Below, in pieces: positions 1 through 10,939 of a stretch of DNA of 64,000 nt; positions within the stretch are counted from its first letter, which is position 1, and each line of letters starts with the position of its first letter. The notes under the pieces were generated by a model, which saw only the letters and a program-made list of their open reading frames with translations, had not been told where the DNA came from and did not search any database. The DNA is from Burkholderiaceae bacterium (GTDB lineage Bacteria; Pseudomonadota; Gammaproteobacteria; Burkholderiales; Burkholderiaceae_A). Location: contig SGYQ01000003.1 in assembly GCA_004214155.1 (NCBI GenBank), forward strand, positions 84,561 to 148,560, given 5' to 3'. Position numbers and translations under genes: made by a program.

Positions 1-490
1 AACAAAGAACAATAAAAGCGCCCAATAGAATCCCATTTGTATTGGAAATGCTGTCATTGGAAAGCAAGGAAAAAACTAAACCTAAGGCAGTTATCTGTGC
101 AGCAATCCACCCCAAATAAGAAATAATAATAAGTGCCGAAATTGTTAGCTCAATGTGCCTGTTATACTTTTTGCGAAAGAAATCACCCAGGGTGAGCAAG
201 TTCATCCGGTAGAGTTTCTTTGCAAAAAATAAACCGAAAATGATTAGACAGGCTGCTGCTCCAAATGGATCAGAGGCTAGTCCGATGAGGCCTTCCTCCA
301 AAAACGTGGCTGAAATACCAAGAACCGTTTCAGCACCAAACCATGTTGCAAAAACCATGGCAAAAACTATTAAGAATGGAAGATTCCTACCAGCCCTGAT
401 AAAGTCATCAGCAGTTTTTGTTTTTCTTGAAAAGTACAGTCCGATCAGAACGGATAACAGAATATATAAAAAAATAAAGTTAAGCACCAT
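1..490 (-). CDS. Sodium:solute symporter (SSS family), N-terminal part, runs off the window edge
   Basis: Minus-strand translation from ATG at 490: MVLNFIFLYILLSVLIGLYFSRKTKTADDFIRAGRNLPFLIVFAMVFATWFGAETVLGIS..., with typical SSS N-terminal motifs; open to base 1. Confidence 0.8.
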   Translation of the reverse strand, partial: MVLNFIFLYILLSVLIGLYFSRKTKTADDFIRAGRNLPFLIVFAMVFATWFGAETVLGISATFLEEGLIGLASDPFGAAACLIIFGLFFAKKLYRMNLLTLGDFFRKKYNRHIELTISALIIISYLGWIAAQITALGLVFSLLSNDSISNTNGILLGAFIVLC

Positions 491-2048
491 AATTAAAAGA
501 GATGATAAGGCCAATAAAAATAAGAATTATCAATAAATGAAACACAGTATTTGCTTTAATCCAATATTTTAAATCTTTATGCAGCTCGTTGAGCTCAAGA
601 ATCTTCTCTTTTTCCAACTGGTTATATTTTTTTAGCTGGTCGACTAATTCAAAACCAAGTTTAGGTATTTTTGGCAATTCTGAAGCCCAGTTTTCCGACT
701 CTTTCAAAATTTGATTTTTAAACGCAGAAAACCCAATTTGCTCACTCATCCAGCGTTCTAAAAACGGTTTCGCTGTCACCCATAGGTCTAAATCAGGGTT
801 CAACTGTCTTCCTAACCCTTCAATGTTTAAAAGAGTTTTCTGTAGGAGTACCAGCTGGGGCTGTATTATTACATTAAACTTCTTTGATGCCTGAAATAGC
901 CTAAGTAAAACTTGCCCGAGAGAAATTTCTTTTAATGGTTTGTCAAAATACGGCTCGCAAACAGTTCTAATAGCTGATTCCAAAGATTCTACTCGTGTGT
1001 TCGCAGGTACCCAACCAGAGTCTATATGTAACTGTGCCACCTTCCTATAGTCTCTTCTAAAAAAAGCTAAAAAATTTCTGGCCAAATAATTTTTGTCATA
1101 ATCTGTCAAACTTCCAACTATTCCAAAGTCTAACGCTATATATTTTCCGAAATAAGTTCCTTTTTTTCCGATGAGAATATTTCCTGGATGCATATCAGCG
1201 TGAAAAAATCCGTCTCTAAATACTTGCGTGAAAAATATTTCAACACCATCATGAGAAAGCTGTATTAGATCAATATTAGACTTTTTTAACAACTCAATTT
1301 GGTTGATTGGAATGCCATCAACTCTTTCCATTACAATCACTTCTGATGAACAAAGCTCCCACACCATCTCCGGGATTTTCAAAATAGAACTTTTTGCGAA
1401 GTTTCTCTTTATTTTCGATGCATTCCCCGCTTCATACAATAGATCCACTTCATCATGAAGATAAGTATCGAATTCAGAGACAACCTCAATCGGCCTTAGT
1501 CGCTTCGCCCCGGGCACAAAAAACTTAATAAGTTTGGCGACAAGATATAGTAACTTCAAGTCACGTTCAATATTCTGCAATACATTCGGTCTAAGGACTT
1601 TAACAGCAACAGAGTTATTATTCTTTTTGAGTTTTGCCAAATGGACTTGCGCAACTGAAGCACTCGCTATAGGAGTCAATGAGAATTCGGAGAATAGATC
1701 ATTTAATTTTTGTTTGAAGGATTTTTCAATAATTGATACAGCAATTTCTCCAGAAAAAGGCTTTACTTTATCTTGAAGAAAAGCTAGTTCGTCAGCCAAT
1801 TTATCGTAAAGGATATCTCGTCTGGTTGATAGTAGTTGCCCAAATTTAACAAACAGAGGACCGAGATTTTCCAAGGCTATTCTGAGCCTTTTCTCCTTGG
1901 AGAATTGTTTGTATTTATTTCCATTAAGTATGCTAAGAAGAAATATAATAATTTTGATAACCAAAGGTGAATTTGTACCCGTAAAATCAGCAAGGTTAAA
2001 ACTTCTAAACACCCATAAGATTTTACATATTCTTAAAATATTTGACAT
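480..2048 (-). CDS. ubiB: UbiB/ABC1/AarF family protein kinase-like (ubiquinone biosynthesis)
   Basis: 522 aa; ENLGPLFVKFGQLLSTRRD, SVAQVHLA, FFHADMHPGNI motifs of the UbiB family. Confidence 0.93.
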   Translation of the reverse strand: MSNILRICKILWVFRSFNLADFTGTNSPLVIKIIIFLLSILNGNKYKQFSKEKRLRIALENLGPLFVKFGQLLSTRRDILYDKLADELAFLQDKVKPFSGEIAVSIIEKSFKQKLNDLFSEFSLTPIASASVAQVHLAKLKKNNNSVAVKVLRPNVLQNIERDLKLLYLVAKLIKFFVPGAKRLRPIEVVSEFDTYLHDEVDLLYEAGNASKIKRNFAKSSILKIPEMVWELCSSEVIVMERVDGIPINQIELLKKSNIDLIQLSHDGVEIFFTQVFRDGFFHADMHPGNILIGKKGTYFGKYIALDFGIVGSLTDYDKNYLARNFLAFFRRDYRKVAQLHIDSGWVPANTRVESLESAIRTVCEPYFDKPLKEISLGQVLLRLFQASKKFNVIIQPQLVLLQKTLLNIEGLGRQLNPDLDLWVTAKPFLERWMSEQIGFSAFKNQILKESENWASELPKIPKLGFELVDQLKKYNQLEKEKILELNELHKDLKYWIKANTVFHLLIILIFIGLIISFNYGA

Positions 2049-2309
2049 GAAGCAACGTTAATTATGAAAGTTAAAAAATATTTTTTCGAAGAACTAATAC
2101 AGTACACTAACCGGACTACGCAAAAGTTTTACCCGGGTACTTTGTTTTAATTAAATTATCCTCAAGTATCGTCATTATGGACATTTCTCACTTTAGTAGT
2201 AGCTAATTATATGTCCATTTGTATTCAATATCATAGAATTTCTTGAAGTACCTTGTACTACCTCTAGAGTTTAGTGTTCTACTTTTGAACAATGCGTTAC
2301 ATAACGAAA

Positions 2310-2696
2310 TTATTTCCATGACACAAGTTCAATCCCTACAGCATCACAATTTTCGTAAGCATTCTTCTTGGCGATTTTTATTCTTGCAGCTGTCACATTT
2401 TTTTGTTTTATACAAAAACTAGAAATTTCATTTATGAGCGTTTCCTGGAGATAAAAGTGTTGCCTGTTAACAATTTTCTTTATGCCTTTTCTAATAGTGT
2501 CATAATCAAGGACTTCACTTATAGAGTCTTCTTTAGGAGATGCCGATGATAGCGGGAAATACATTTCGATACAAATTATTACTGATTGTTTTTTCTGCAT
2601 CTCATGCTCATGAATCCCAATAGAAGTTTGAAATTCTAATTTATCAAAGAATATGCACAAATGATTTGAAAGCTTTGGATGATTAATTAGGCTCAT
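2310..2696 (-). CDS. folB: Dihydroneopterin aldolase
   Basis: 128 aa; FDKLEFQTSIGIHEHEMQKKQ...VIICIEMYF...LDYDTIRKGI, FolB-like; coupled to an SDR reductase. Confidence 0.85.
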   Translation of the reverse strand: MSLINHPKLSNHLCIFFDKLEFQTSIGIHEHEMQKKQSVIICIEMYFPLSSASPKEDSISEVLDYDTIRKGIKKIVNRQHFYLQETLINEISSFCIKQKNVTAARIKIAKKNAYENCDAVGIELVSWK

Positions 2697-3457
2697 TAAA
2701 CTGTAAACATCACGTCTCTATTTGAAGGGGCAAGGTGTTGTCCTCCGTCAACAATTAAATCTATACCGGTAATCGCAGGATTCGCCTCTAACCAAATAAC
2801 AGCGCTGGCTATATCTTCAGGAAGGCTTGAGCGTCCAAGTGGAGTTTTCTTGTGTCCGTGGTCGAAATTTATTTTACTCTGGTGCTCTGACTGTAAAGTA
2901 ATTCCGGGCGAAATTGAAACAATCCTAAGCGTCGAGGCCATTTCAAGGGCCATCAGTTTCGTTGCCTGATATAAAGCATATTTAGAAAGAGTGTACGAGA
3001 AAAAATCGGGATTAGGGTTTGAGATTTTTTGGTCTAAAATATTTATCACCAATGATTTTTTGGAATGGTTTTTATTTATGTCAAATAGGGCCTTAGTAAA
3101 CAATACGGGGGTAACACAATTGCAATTATAAGCGGAAATTAAATTCTTATTTGAGACCGACTTTGGACAATCATATTGAAATTCTGAGGCATTATTCACT
3201 AATAAATCCACTGAGCCTAATTCAGAAAAGATTTCCTCGAGAATCTTTCCGTATTCCTTCTCATTATCCAAAGGGAAACTAGCTTTAACGATTTTTGCTT
3301 TAACGCCTAATTTTACAATTTCTGCTTTCAACTCTTTTGCTTCTTGATGTGATTGATTATAGTGGATTACAATATTCCATCCACTGGCCGCGAGCTTTCT
3401 ACACAACTCTTTTCCAATCCGTTTCGCTCCTCCAGTTATGACGCATGTTTTATTCAT
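2696..3457 (-). CDS. SDR family oxidoreductase (pteridine reductase-like)
   Basis: 253 aa; TGGAKRIGKELC, NNAS, YTLSKYAL motif; overlaps folB by one base. Confidence 0.85.
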   Translation of the reverse strand: MNKTCVITGGAKRIGKELCRKLAASGWNIVIHYNQSHQEAKELKAEIVKLGVKAKIVKASFPLDNEKEYGKILEEIFSELGSVDLLVNNASEFQYDCPKSVSNKNLISAYNCNCVTPVLFTKALFDINKNHSKKSLVINILDQKISNPNPDFFSYTLSKYALYQATKLMALEMASTLRIVSISPGITLQSEHQSKINFDHGHKKTPLGRSSLPEDIASAVIWLEANPAITGIDLIVDGGQHLAPSNRDVMFTV

Positions 3458-3492
3458 TATTTTTAGTTTACATGTAAAAATTTACAAACAAT

Positions 3493-4689
3493 ATGGTTTT
3501 ACAAAATTTAAAGAATTTTATTAAAAAAAAAGGAGGGTGGATCCCTTTTGATAGCTTTATGTTCGAATGCCTATATGGCAATGACGACAGTTATTATATG
3601 AGGAAGAAGGATAGTTTGGCTGGATTGCCTTTCGGATCATCTGGCGACTATGTAACGTCTGCATCTTTGGGCCATTGGATGGCTAAGGCATATGCAAACA
3701 GTTACGCAAGAATCATTAGTGAAACACGCAACATTGATAAGGAAGTATTCACAATTAGAGAATATGGCCCTGGTAATGGAGAATTGGCGGCTAAAATTCT
3801 TATTGAGCTTTTTGATCAAGATATACTACCAAAAAAATATGAAATGCTAGAAATAAGCCAGAGTTTTATTGAATTTCAAAAAACTAAAATCACAGATATT
3901 CTGAAGCAATACAATGAATCTCTTTATCTTAGAGCTAATAAGATTCTAAAGTGGAAGCTTGTTGAAGTTGATTCTGAAGAGTTTGCTACCAATACTGATA
4001 TTGAGCCTATTAACGGGTTGGTAATTGCAAATGAAATTATTGATTCTTTTCCGGTTAAAATTGCCCTGTGGCAACCTAACGATGAAATTTTAGAACTCGG
4101 CATAAAAATTAACGATGAAGGCGATTTAGAATTTCAAAATCGTTTACCTGATGATCAATTAATAGAAAAGGTATTACACCGTAAAAATCAAGCAAGGCAA
4201 AATGGTCACTTTTGGACAACTCCTAGGATGTTAGATATTTGTCCTCATACAGAGCGCTGGTTAAAAATTTTGATGAGTAAACTTAATTATGGTGAATTGA
4301 TTCTTTCGGACTATGGTTTAGAACGATATGAGTTAGATAGCGATCATCGAGTTGAAAGTAATGTTACGGCATTCTTTAAGCATACTCAGATTTCAAAACT
4401 GAATGAATGCCTTAAGAACGTTGGTGGTCAGGATTTAACATACTTAGTAGACTTTTCGCAGTTATCGGAATTTTTTTTGGACCAACATGATTGTCACTTT
4501 AAATTAAAGAGCCAGGCTGCTTGGTTGATTGATTCGGGAGTTTTAGATCAATTTGCTCGAAATCAAGATTTTTTGTGTAAAAGTCACCAGATGATAGAGG
4601 AGGTTGGCAATTTGCAAAAACTTTTATCAGACAATGAAATGGGGCAATCATTTCTTTTTTGTCATGTTTTCAAGAAAAATTCTTCGTAA
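3493..4689 (+). CDS. Class I SAM-dependent methyltransferase, MidA/NDUFAF7 family
   Basis: 398 aa; REYGPGNGELAAKIL motif I, NGLVIANEIIDSFPV typical of the MidA family. Confidence 0.85.
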   Translation: MVLQNLKNFIKKKGGWIPFDSFMFECLYGNDDSYYMRKKDSLAGLPFGSSGDYVTSASLGHWMAKAYANSYARIISETRNIDKEVFTIREYGPGNGELAAKILIELFDQDILPKKYEMLEISQSFIEFQKTKITDILKQYNESLYLRANKILKWKLVEVDSEEFATNTDIEPINGLVIANEIIDSFPVKIALWQPNDEILELGIKINDEGDLEFQNRLPDDQLIEKVLHRKNQARQNGHFWTTPRMLDICPHTERWLKILMSKLNYGELILSDYGLERYELDSDHRVESNVTAFFKHTQISKLNECLKNVGGQDLTYLVDFSQLSEFFLDQHDCHFKLKSQAAWLIDSGVLDQFARNQDFLCKSHQMIEEVGNLQKLLSDNEMGQSFLFCHVFKKNSS

Positions 4690-5866
4690 GCATAAATTCT
4701 TGTAATTTTTCTATTCGATATTCCCTAATTGCTGATTTTATTTCTATTGTTTTATAATTTGAATCAATTACCGATTTTAACGAAACCTGCGATAGAAATT
4801 CGAAACAACTAGTTAAAATTTTTTTTTGTTCTGGGTGTTTGTAAAAAGAAACACCCAGAAAATCAGCTAGATTTTTAGGGTTTCTAAATAGGTTTGCTGT
4901 CTCGAAAATATCTAAAATGAGGCCATACTTATCATTGTACATGTTGTGCGTGTCAACATAATTTTTGCGACAGACTTTTGTTCTTTTCAATACATTTATT
5001 GCAGTGTGAACTGCCTTTGGAAAAGTACAATGAACATTTTCTAAGTCCTCATTTTGGAATATGTTAGCCACTATCCATTCAAGTGAGATTTTATTCGTTT
5101 TAACACTTTCAAGAAATAAGTGGAGGTCTGTACTGAAGTGAGAAGATCCTGTAATTTCCTTCCATGCGCCGCAATCTAAAAGAAAATTGATCATATTAAT
5201 AGGCTTAGGGCCTCCAAAACCTTTTGAAATTTCAGTCCAAATTCGTTCTTTTGATAGGGCTAATATTTCCTTGCTTTTGACAATCTCTTTACATAACTCA
5301 TATGTATCCTTATGAACGTTAAACTCAGTAAGTTGAGCAAGAAATCGACCTAATCGTATTACTCTGAGCGGGTCTTCTACGAAAGCCGGACTTATATGCT
5401 TTATTGTTTTATTAGATAAATCTTTCCTTCCTCCAAATGGATCGTGTAAGTTTCCGCACTCGTCTACAGCCATAGCATTTATAGTAAAATCTCTCCGTCC
5501 CAAATCTTCTTTTAAGGAAACTTCTTTGCCTGTAAAAAATACGAATCCTTTATAGCCAACTCCACACTTCCTTTCCTTTCTAGCCAATGCCAGTTCTTCA
5601 TTGGTTTTTGGATGCAAAAACACTGGGAAATTTTTCCCAACGGTCTTTAGTCCTTTTTTCTTAAAATAGTCTAAGTCTGCTCCAACAAGAACAAAATCTT
5701 TATCTGAAAAACTTTTACCAAGTAGAAAGTCTCTTACAGCCCCGCCTACGCAATAGATACTGACAGTTTCAGGAAGTGTCCTGAAAAAAGAATCGTCTGC
5801 TTTTTTAGGGCACAAGCCGACCAGATCTTCCACTCTATTTACGCTTTGAGAGAAATTTAGGGGCAA
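4670..5866 (-). CDS. cca: CCA tRNA nucleotidyltransferase / poly(A) polymerase head-domain protein
   Basis: IYCVGGAVRDFLLGKSFSDKDFVLVG and DLGRRDFTINAMAVD motifs. Confidence 0.9.
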   Translation of the reverse strand: MPLNFSQSVNRVEDLVGLCPKKADDSFFRTLPETVSIYCVGGAVRDFLLGKSFSDKDFVLVGADLDYFKKKGLKTVGKNFPVFLHPKTNEELALARKERKCGVGYKGFVFFTGKEVSLKEDLGRRDFTINAMAVDECGNLHDPFGGRKDLSNKTIKHISPAFVEDPLRVIRLGRFLAQLTEFNVHKDTYELCKEIVKSKEILALSKERIWTEISKGFGGPKPINMINFLLDCGAWKEITGSSHFSTDLHLFLESVKTNKISLEWIVANIFQNEDLENVHCTFPKAVHTAINVLKRTKVCRKNYVDTHNMYNDKYGLILDIFETANLFRNPKNLADFLGVSFYKHPEQKKILTSCFEFLSQVSLKSVIDSNYKTIEIKSAIREYRIEKLQEFMLTKNFS

Positions 5867-6761
5867 CTTTGTGGATACTGGTGGGATATTCCAGTTTGAA
5901 AATTAACTCCTTATTTTTTGTTGCAATCGAAGGAACACTCATTGAAGCTATATTGTCTCTTGACATCAACGTCGGACCAGGCATTTTTTCCAGAATAAAC
6001 GCCTGGATTAGTCCTATAAATTTCGGTAGTGGAATAACCATCGCTTTTCTTCCCGAATAAATCCCTGAAAACTTAATAATCTCATACAGTGTAAAGATTT
6101 CGGGCCCAACACATTCATAAGTATCAATTTTTTTCGTTTTAATCATGTTGATGCATCTTAAAATTATTTCAATAAGATCGTTTATATAAATGGGTTGAAA
6201 TTGCGTCTTTGTCAATGCCATTGGCATTATTGGAGAGTACTTCTGTAGTTTTGCAAAAAGGTTCAAAAATGAATCTCCTGGCCCAAATACAACCGAAGGA
6301 CGCAATATGACTGAGTTGCCTTTGAATTCTTCGAAAAGTTTTTCGGCAGCATATTTTGATCTTAGATATTCAGACGGAGCATGTTCTGATACTCCTAATG
6401 CACTTATATGTATTATCTCTTTAATATTTTGATCGTTACATGCCATAACCATATTCTGTACTAGTTTGACATGCGCCTCATCAAAATCCTTTCCCCATGG
6501 GTACCCCTTTTTTGAATGTAGTCGGCCGACTAAATTAACAACAATATCGCTACCTTGAATAGCTTTGCTAATACTAATCTGGTCATTAGTGAACTCAAAA
6601 ACATTTAAGTTAGAGAGCATCCAAATTGGTCTGGCGTTTATCCGTTTCGTTGTCAAGACATTGACTAAGAAGCCATTGTTTGAGAGAGATGTTGCAAGAG
6701 CTTTTCCGATAAACCCGCTCCCGCCAATAATTGAAATGGTTTTTCTGTTATCGTTTAGCAT
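5835..6761 (-). CDS. NAD-dependent epimerase/NDUFA9-like protein (complex I associated)
   Basis: 308 aa; SIIGGSGFIGKALATSL, LRPSVVFGPGDSF. Confidence 0.8.
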   Translation of the reverse strand: MLNDNRKTISIIGGSGFIGKALATSLSNNGFLVNVLTTKRINARPIWMLSNLNVFEFTNDQISISKAIQGSDIVVNLVGRLHSKKGYPWGKDFDEAHVKLVQNMVMACNDQNIKEIIHISALGVSEHAPSEYLRSKYAAEKLFEEFKGNSVILRPSVVFGPGDSFLNLFAKLQKYSPIMPMALTKTQFQPIYINDLIEIILRCINMIKTKKIDTYECVGPEIFTLYEIIKFSGIYSGRKAMVIPLPKFIGLIQAFILEKMPGPTLMSRDNIASMSVPSIATKNKELIFKLEYPTSIHKVAPKFLSKRK

Positions 6762-6776
6762 TGTTGGCTCTTATAG

Positions 6777-8687
6777 TTAAAGTTTACTTAAAATTTCACT
6801 AACATTTAAAATAATATTCTTTTTTTCAATTCTTCTCTCCAACATTATATCTGCAAATAGTTCTTCGTAGATTGCGCTACTAATAATGACCGTTTGGACA
6901 TACTCCCTTGTCTCTTTAAAGGGGATTGATTCAATAAACATAGCAGGACTTGTATTGTATTTGCTGAAATTTGCATGCCATTTCTTTGCCCTAGAAGGCC
7001 CTGCATTATAAGCAGCTAAACTAAGAGGAATAGAGCTATTAAATTGATTTAAGAGCTTATTTAAATATTTTGTTCCTATATAAATATTTTGAGTTGAACT
7101 AGTTAGATCTAGTTCACTTTGATTTTTGTTGTATGTTTCCAAAGCTGTCTTAGGCAGGATTTGCATTAATCCAATTGCGCCAGCGGATGATTTAATTTCT
7201 TTGTTAAATCGTGACTCTTGTCTAATCAATCCCATCACTAGCCATGGAGGAACCTTATTTCCTTTGCAAGCTTTAATGACAGCATCCTTATACACAAGGG
7301 GATATCTTAACTTGAACCCTATATTTGCCTGACTGTAAATTGCTGCTGAAATACTCCGATCATATATTTGTATATCCGATAAATACGATGCCAAACTCAA
7401 CAGTTCTTGAGTTGAGAAGTCTTTAATAAAAAACCTCCACTCGGGAAGTGCTATGGAAAAAGTTTGCGACTTAAATAACTTTAGAATGTCCTTGAGGTGA
7501 TCATTTTTTGCCCAAGAAATATTATTTTCGCTCAGTACGGGGTTGGTTAAGACGAAAGAACGATTGGTGGTCTTGTACTCTTTACTTTTATTTACCTGGT
7601 AATTAGCGAGATAGGCGTAAAAATTCTGCTTATCCGTTAGATCATGAAATTGTTCTTTTGCCTTACTAAATTGACCTTTTTTATACGATCTTACTGCCCC
7701 CCAATACTTCCAGTTATCCTTTTTTTTCGTTTCGTCTGGAAAGCTTGTGTATGCCTGGTGGAATATTTTAAAATCTCCTTTTCTTAGGGCCATTCTAGCA
7801 ACAATCTCTAAGGTGCTAGAGGGGTGTTGTGCGACTGAATCAAGTCCTTGAATTAAAAGATTCCAGGATTTTGAGTGTGTGATGCCAAAAAATGCCGTCC
7901 CTAATTGAAGGAGCAAATAAGATTTTTGTTGGCTACTAAATTTTTTTTCATTGTTCTTGAATAATCTGTATGCTCCCCGACTATTTCGCCTAGATTTATG
8001 GATAATTTTCAAAACAAGTGATTCATTGGCTTTAACGACGTTCTTATCAAATCTTCTCTTCAGGAGATCGAGGATTTGTAGAGAAAACTTTAAGTCTCCG
8101 CTGTTCGCAGCATATCTCGCTCGGTCAATATAAAATCTTGATCCCAATTTTTTTTTTGATAGCCATTCTTTTATTAGCCACTGGCATCCTGTGGATGTCT
8201 CGTTTTCTACTACAAGTCTCTGGAACTTCTCCGGATCGATTTCCAATCCAGTATTTTTTAGACAGGTCACTGACGTAACAGTGTCTTTGAAACTAGCGTT
8301 TGGAAGATTCATTACCTTATTTTTTAAGTGCTCAGAACTTCGAACAATTTTATCTAGCTTGTTTAAGTAACTTTTGATCAACTTTTCTGAAAACTGGTGG
8401 TCTGGGTTTTCTTTGATGAATTCGTGTAACTTTTTTTCTACTAATGGAGTGTCAGGATTCCTAGTAATTGAATGAAGTAAAGTCTCATAATGCACCCATC
8501 GGGTTAAGACATCTGATTCAAGCTTTCCTTTTAGTTTTTCCAGTTTGTTAAACTGCTTTTGGTTTATAATGTTGTTTAAGTGATCAACGTCCGAACTGGA
8601 GGAGTTACTAGTCTGTATTGTCGTAAGGTTTAAAAAAAAAAATAAGCCTACACTAACAATAATTTTATCCATCTGTAGTGAACTCAA
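6777..8687 (-). CDS. Lytic transglycosylase (Slt family)
   Basis: 636 aa; C-terminal VPPWLVMGLIRQESRFNKEIKSSAGAIGLMQILPKTA...LAAYNAGPSRA, SLT domain. Confidence 0.92.
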   Translation of the reverse strand: MSSLQMDKIIVSVGLFFFLNLTTIQTSNSSSSDVDHLNNIINQKQFNKLEKLKGKLESDVLTRWVHYETLLHSITRNPDTPLVEKKLHEFIKENPDHQFSEKLIKSYLNKLDKIVRSSEHLKNKVMNLPNASFKDTVTSVTCLKNTGLEIDPEKFQRLVVENETSTGCQWLIKEWLSKKKLGSRFYIDRARYAANSGDLKFSLQILDLLKRRFDKNVVKANESLVLKIIHKSRRNSRGAYRLFKNNEKKFSSQQKSYLLLQLGTAFFGITHSKSWNLLIQGLDSVAQHPSSTLEIVARMALRKGDFKIFHQAYTSFPDETKKKDNWKYWGAVRSYKKGQFSKAKEQFHDLTDKQNFYAYLANYQVNKSKEYKTTNRSFVLTNPVLSENNISWAKNDHLKDILKLFKSQTFSIALPEWRFFIKDFSTQELLSLASYLSDIQIYDRSISAAIYSQANIGFKLRYPLVYKDAVIKACKGNKVPPWLVMGLIRQESRFNKEIKSSAGAIGLMQILPKTALETYNKNQSELDLTSSTQNIYIGTKYLNKLLNQFNSSIPLSLAAYNAGPSRAKKWHANFSKYNTSPAMFIESIPFKETREYVQTVIISSAIYEELFADIMLERRIEKKNIILNVSEILSKL

Positions 8688-9501
8688 TCCCAGATAAAAT
8701 ATCGATTATTGGTTCAGATTGATTCATTGAATAAAAATGTAACCCTGGACACCCAGCTCTTATTAAGTCCTTGCACAATCTGGTTACAACGTTTATTCCG
8801 AAATTATAAATTTTTACTCTATCGTCACCAAAATCAGATAAGCGATGCTTTATCCACTTCGGAATCTCAGACCCACAAGAGTCGGAAAACCTTGCAAGTT
8901 GGCTAAAGTTAGTGATTGGCATAATACCTGGAACAATTGGAACACTTACTCCACGCGATTGAACCTCATCCACAAATGAAAAATAGGCGTCCGAATTATA
9001 AAAATACTGAGTTATTGCTCCATCTGCTCCGGCGTTTACTTTTTCAACGAAATAGTCGATATCTTGTTCGAAACTGGTGGATTGAGGGTGCTTTTCAGGG
9101 TATGCAGCAACTTCTATTTTAAATTGGTCTCCAAACTCTCGCCTGACAAATCGGACAAGGTCAACTGCATTTTTGAATTCCCCCAGACCACCGTATCCCG
9201 ATGGTAGATCTCCCCGCAAAACTACTAGCCTGGAGAACCCATCATTTGAATAAGTTTTTAGTAATTCGAAGATCGATGCTTTGTCAGACCCGTAACAAGA
9301 AACATGGGGTACTCCTTCTTTAAACCTTTTTTTTAACTCTCTCGCAGCAGTTAGGGTACCTTCCCTGGTGGAACCTCCTGCGCCATAAGTAACAGACGCA
9401 AAGCCGAAGCCAACAGGGACAAGTTCGTCCGCTGCCTTGTTAAACCTAGATATTCCTTCCCCCGTTTTTGGGGGAAAGAACTCCACGCTTAATTCCAACA
9501 T
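8665..9501 (-). CDS. metF: Methylenetetrahydrofolate reductase
   Basis: 278 aa; SVEFFPPKT, VTYGAGGSTREGT, LRGDLPSGYG; follows ahcY. Confidence 0.96.
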   Translation of the reverse strand: MLELSVEFFPPKTGEGISRFNKAADELVPVGFGFASVTYGAGGSTREGTLTAARELKKRFKEGVPHVSCYGSDKASIFELLKTYSNDGFSRLVVLRGDLPSGYGGLGEFKNAVDLVRFVRREFGDQFKIEVAAYPEKHPQSTSFEQDIDYFVEKVNAGADGAITQYFYNSDAYFSFVDEVQSRGVSVPIVPGIMPITNFSQLARFSDSCGSEIPKWIKHRLSDFGDDRVKIYNFGINVVTRLCKDLIRAGCPGLHFYSMNQSEPIIDILSGIEFTTDG

Positions 9502-10922
9502 TAATATCTGTAAGCCTCAGCCTTGTATGGACCAGAAACCTCTACTCCGATGTAAGCGGCCTGATCCTGGGATAACTCAGTTAGCTCCGCCCCAATAGAT
9601 TCTAGATGCAAACGAGCAACTTTTTCATCCAGATGCTTAGGTAAAACGTAAACTTTGCCTGAAGCATACCTGTCTGGATTACAAAATAGCTCTATTTGAG
9701 CCAGGACCTGGTTAGCAAAAGAAGAACTCATCACATAACTTGGATGCCCTGTCGCACAACCTAAGTTAACAAGCCTACCTTTAGCTAATAATATTACTCT
9801 TTTACCATCTGGAAAGATTACATGATCCACCTGAGGCTTAATTTCTTCCCACTGTAAATCTTCTAAATCGCTCACGTCAATCTCATTGTCAAAATGGCCA
9901 ATATTACAAACGATGGCTTCGTTTTTCATCGCTTCGATGTGTTTTCTGCCGATTACTGATTTGTTTCCCGTTGCGGTAACAAAAATGTCAGCTTTATCAG
10001 CAGCATATTCCATAGTTACTACTTTGTAGCCCTCCATAGCTGCTTGAAGCGCACAGATAGGGTCAACTTCAGTAACCCAAACTTGTGCAGAGAGAGCCTT
10101 CAATGCTTGTGCGGAACCCTTTCCAACGTCGCCATAACCGCAAACTACCGCCACTTTACCCGCAATCATAACATCAGTTGCCCTCTTAATACCGTCGACA
10201 AGAGATTCCCTGCAACCGTAGAGGTTATCGAACTTGCTTTTTGTTACTGAGTCGTTAACGTTTATAGCTTTAAAGGCAAGACTTCCTTCAGCAGACATTT
10301 CATTTAGGCGCAAAACACCCGTGGTTGTCTCTTCTGTTACGCCAATCACGGTCTTTAAATTTCTGTCATAGAATTCTGGGTCAATTTCTAATTTTTTCTT
10401 TATAGATTCAAACAAAGCCTCCTCTTCTTCGTTGCCAGGGCTCGAAAGAACACCAATATCCTTTGCAGCTTTTGAGCCTAGATGCAGTAACATGGTCGCG
10501 TCTCCGCCATCATCAAGAATCATGTTACTAGTCTGATCGTTGTCCCACTCGAATATTTTATGCGTATAAGTCCAATATTCCGTGAGTGATTCTCCCTTTT
10601 TTGCGAATACTGGAACTCCGGTTTCCGCTATAGCCGCTGCAGCATGGTCCTGAGTTGAAAAAACATTACAAGAAGCCCATCTAACTTCAGCCCCTAGATC
10701 TGTTAATGTTTCGATAAGAACGGCAGTTTGTATAGTCATGTGTAGGGACCCTGAAATTCGGGCGCCTGCAAGAGGTTTACTAGCGGAAAACTCTCTGCGT
10801 ATTGCCATTAAGCCAGGCATTTCAGTCTCCGCTATGCTAATTTCTTTCCTGCCCCAACCAGCTAGGGATAGGTCAGCTATGACGTAATCACTCTTTTTAT
10901 TGCTATTTAAAACAGCACTCAT
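9501..10922 (-). CDS. ahcY: Adenosylhomocysteinase
   Basis: 473 aa; [32 protein letters not shown]-terminal PYKAEAYRY. Confidence 0.98.
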   Translation of the reverse strand: MSAVLNSNKKSDYVIADLSLAGWGRKEISIAETEMPGLMAIRREFSASKPLAGARISGSLHMTIQTAVLIETLTDLGAEVRWASCNVFSTQDHAAAAIAETGVPVFAKKGESLTEYWTYTHKIFEWDNDQTSNMILDDGGDATMLLHLGSKAAKDIGVLSSPGNEEEEALFESIKKKLEIDPEFYDRNLKTVIGVTEETTTGVLRLNEMSAEGSLAFKAINVNDSVTKSKFDNLYGCRESLVDGIKRATDVMIAGKVAVVCGYGDVGKGSAQALKALSAQVWVTEVDPICALQAAMEGYKVVTMEYAADKADIFVTATGNKSVIGRKHIEAMKNEAIVCNIGHFDNEIDVSDLEDLQWEEIKPQVDHVIFPDGKRVILLAKGRLVNLGCATGHPSYVMSSSFANQVLAQIELFCNPDRYASGKVYVLPKHLDEKVARLHLESIGAELTELSQDQAAYIGVEVSGPYKAEAYRY

Positions 10923-10939
10923 AACACCTCCTATATGAA

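Noticed and set aside
240-536. 98-aa plus-strand ORF
   Set aside because: Antisense to a convincing SSS symporter reading frame on the minus strand.
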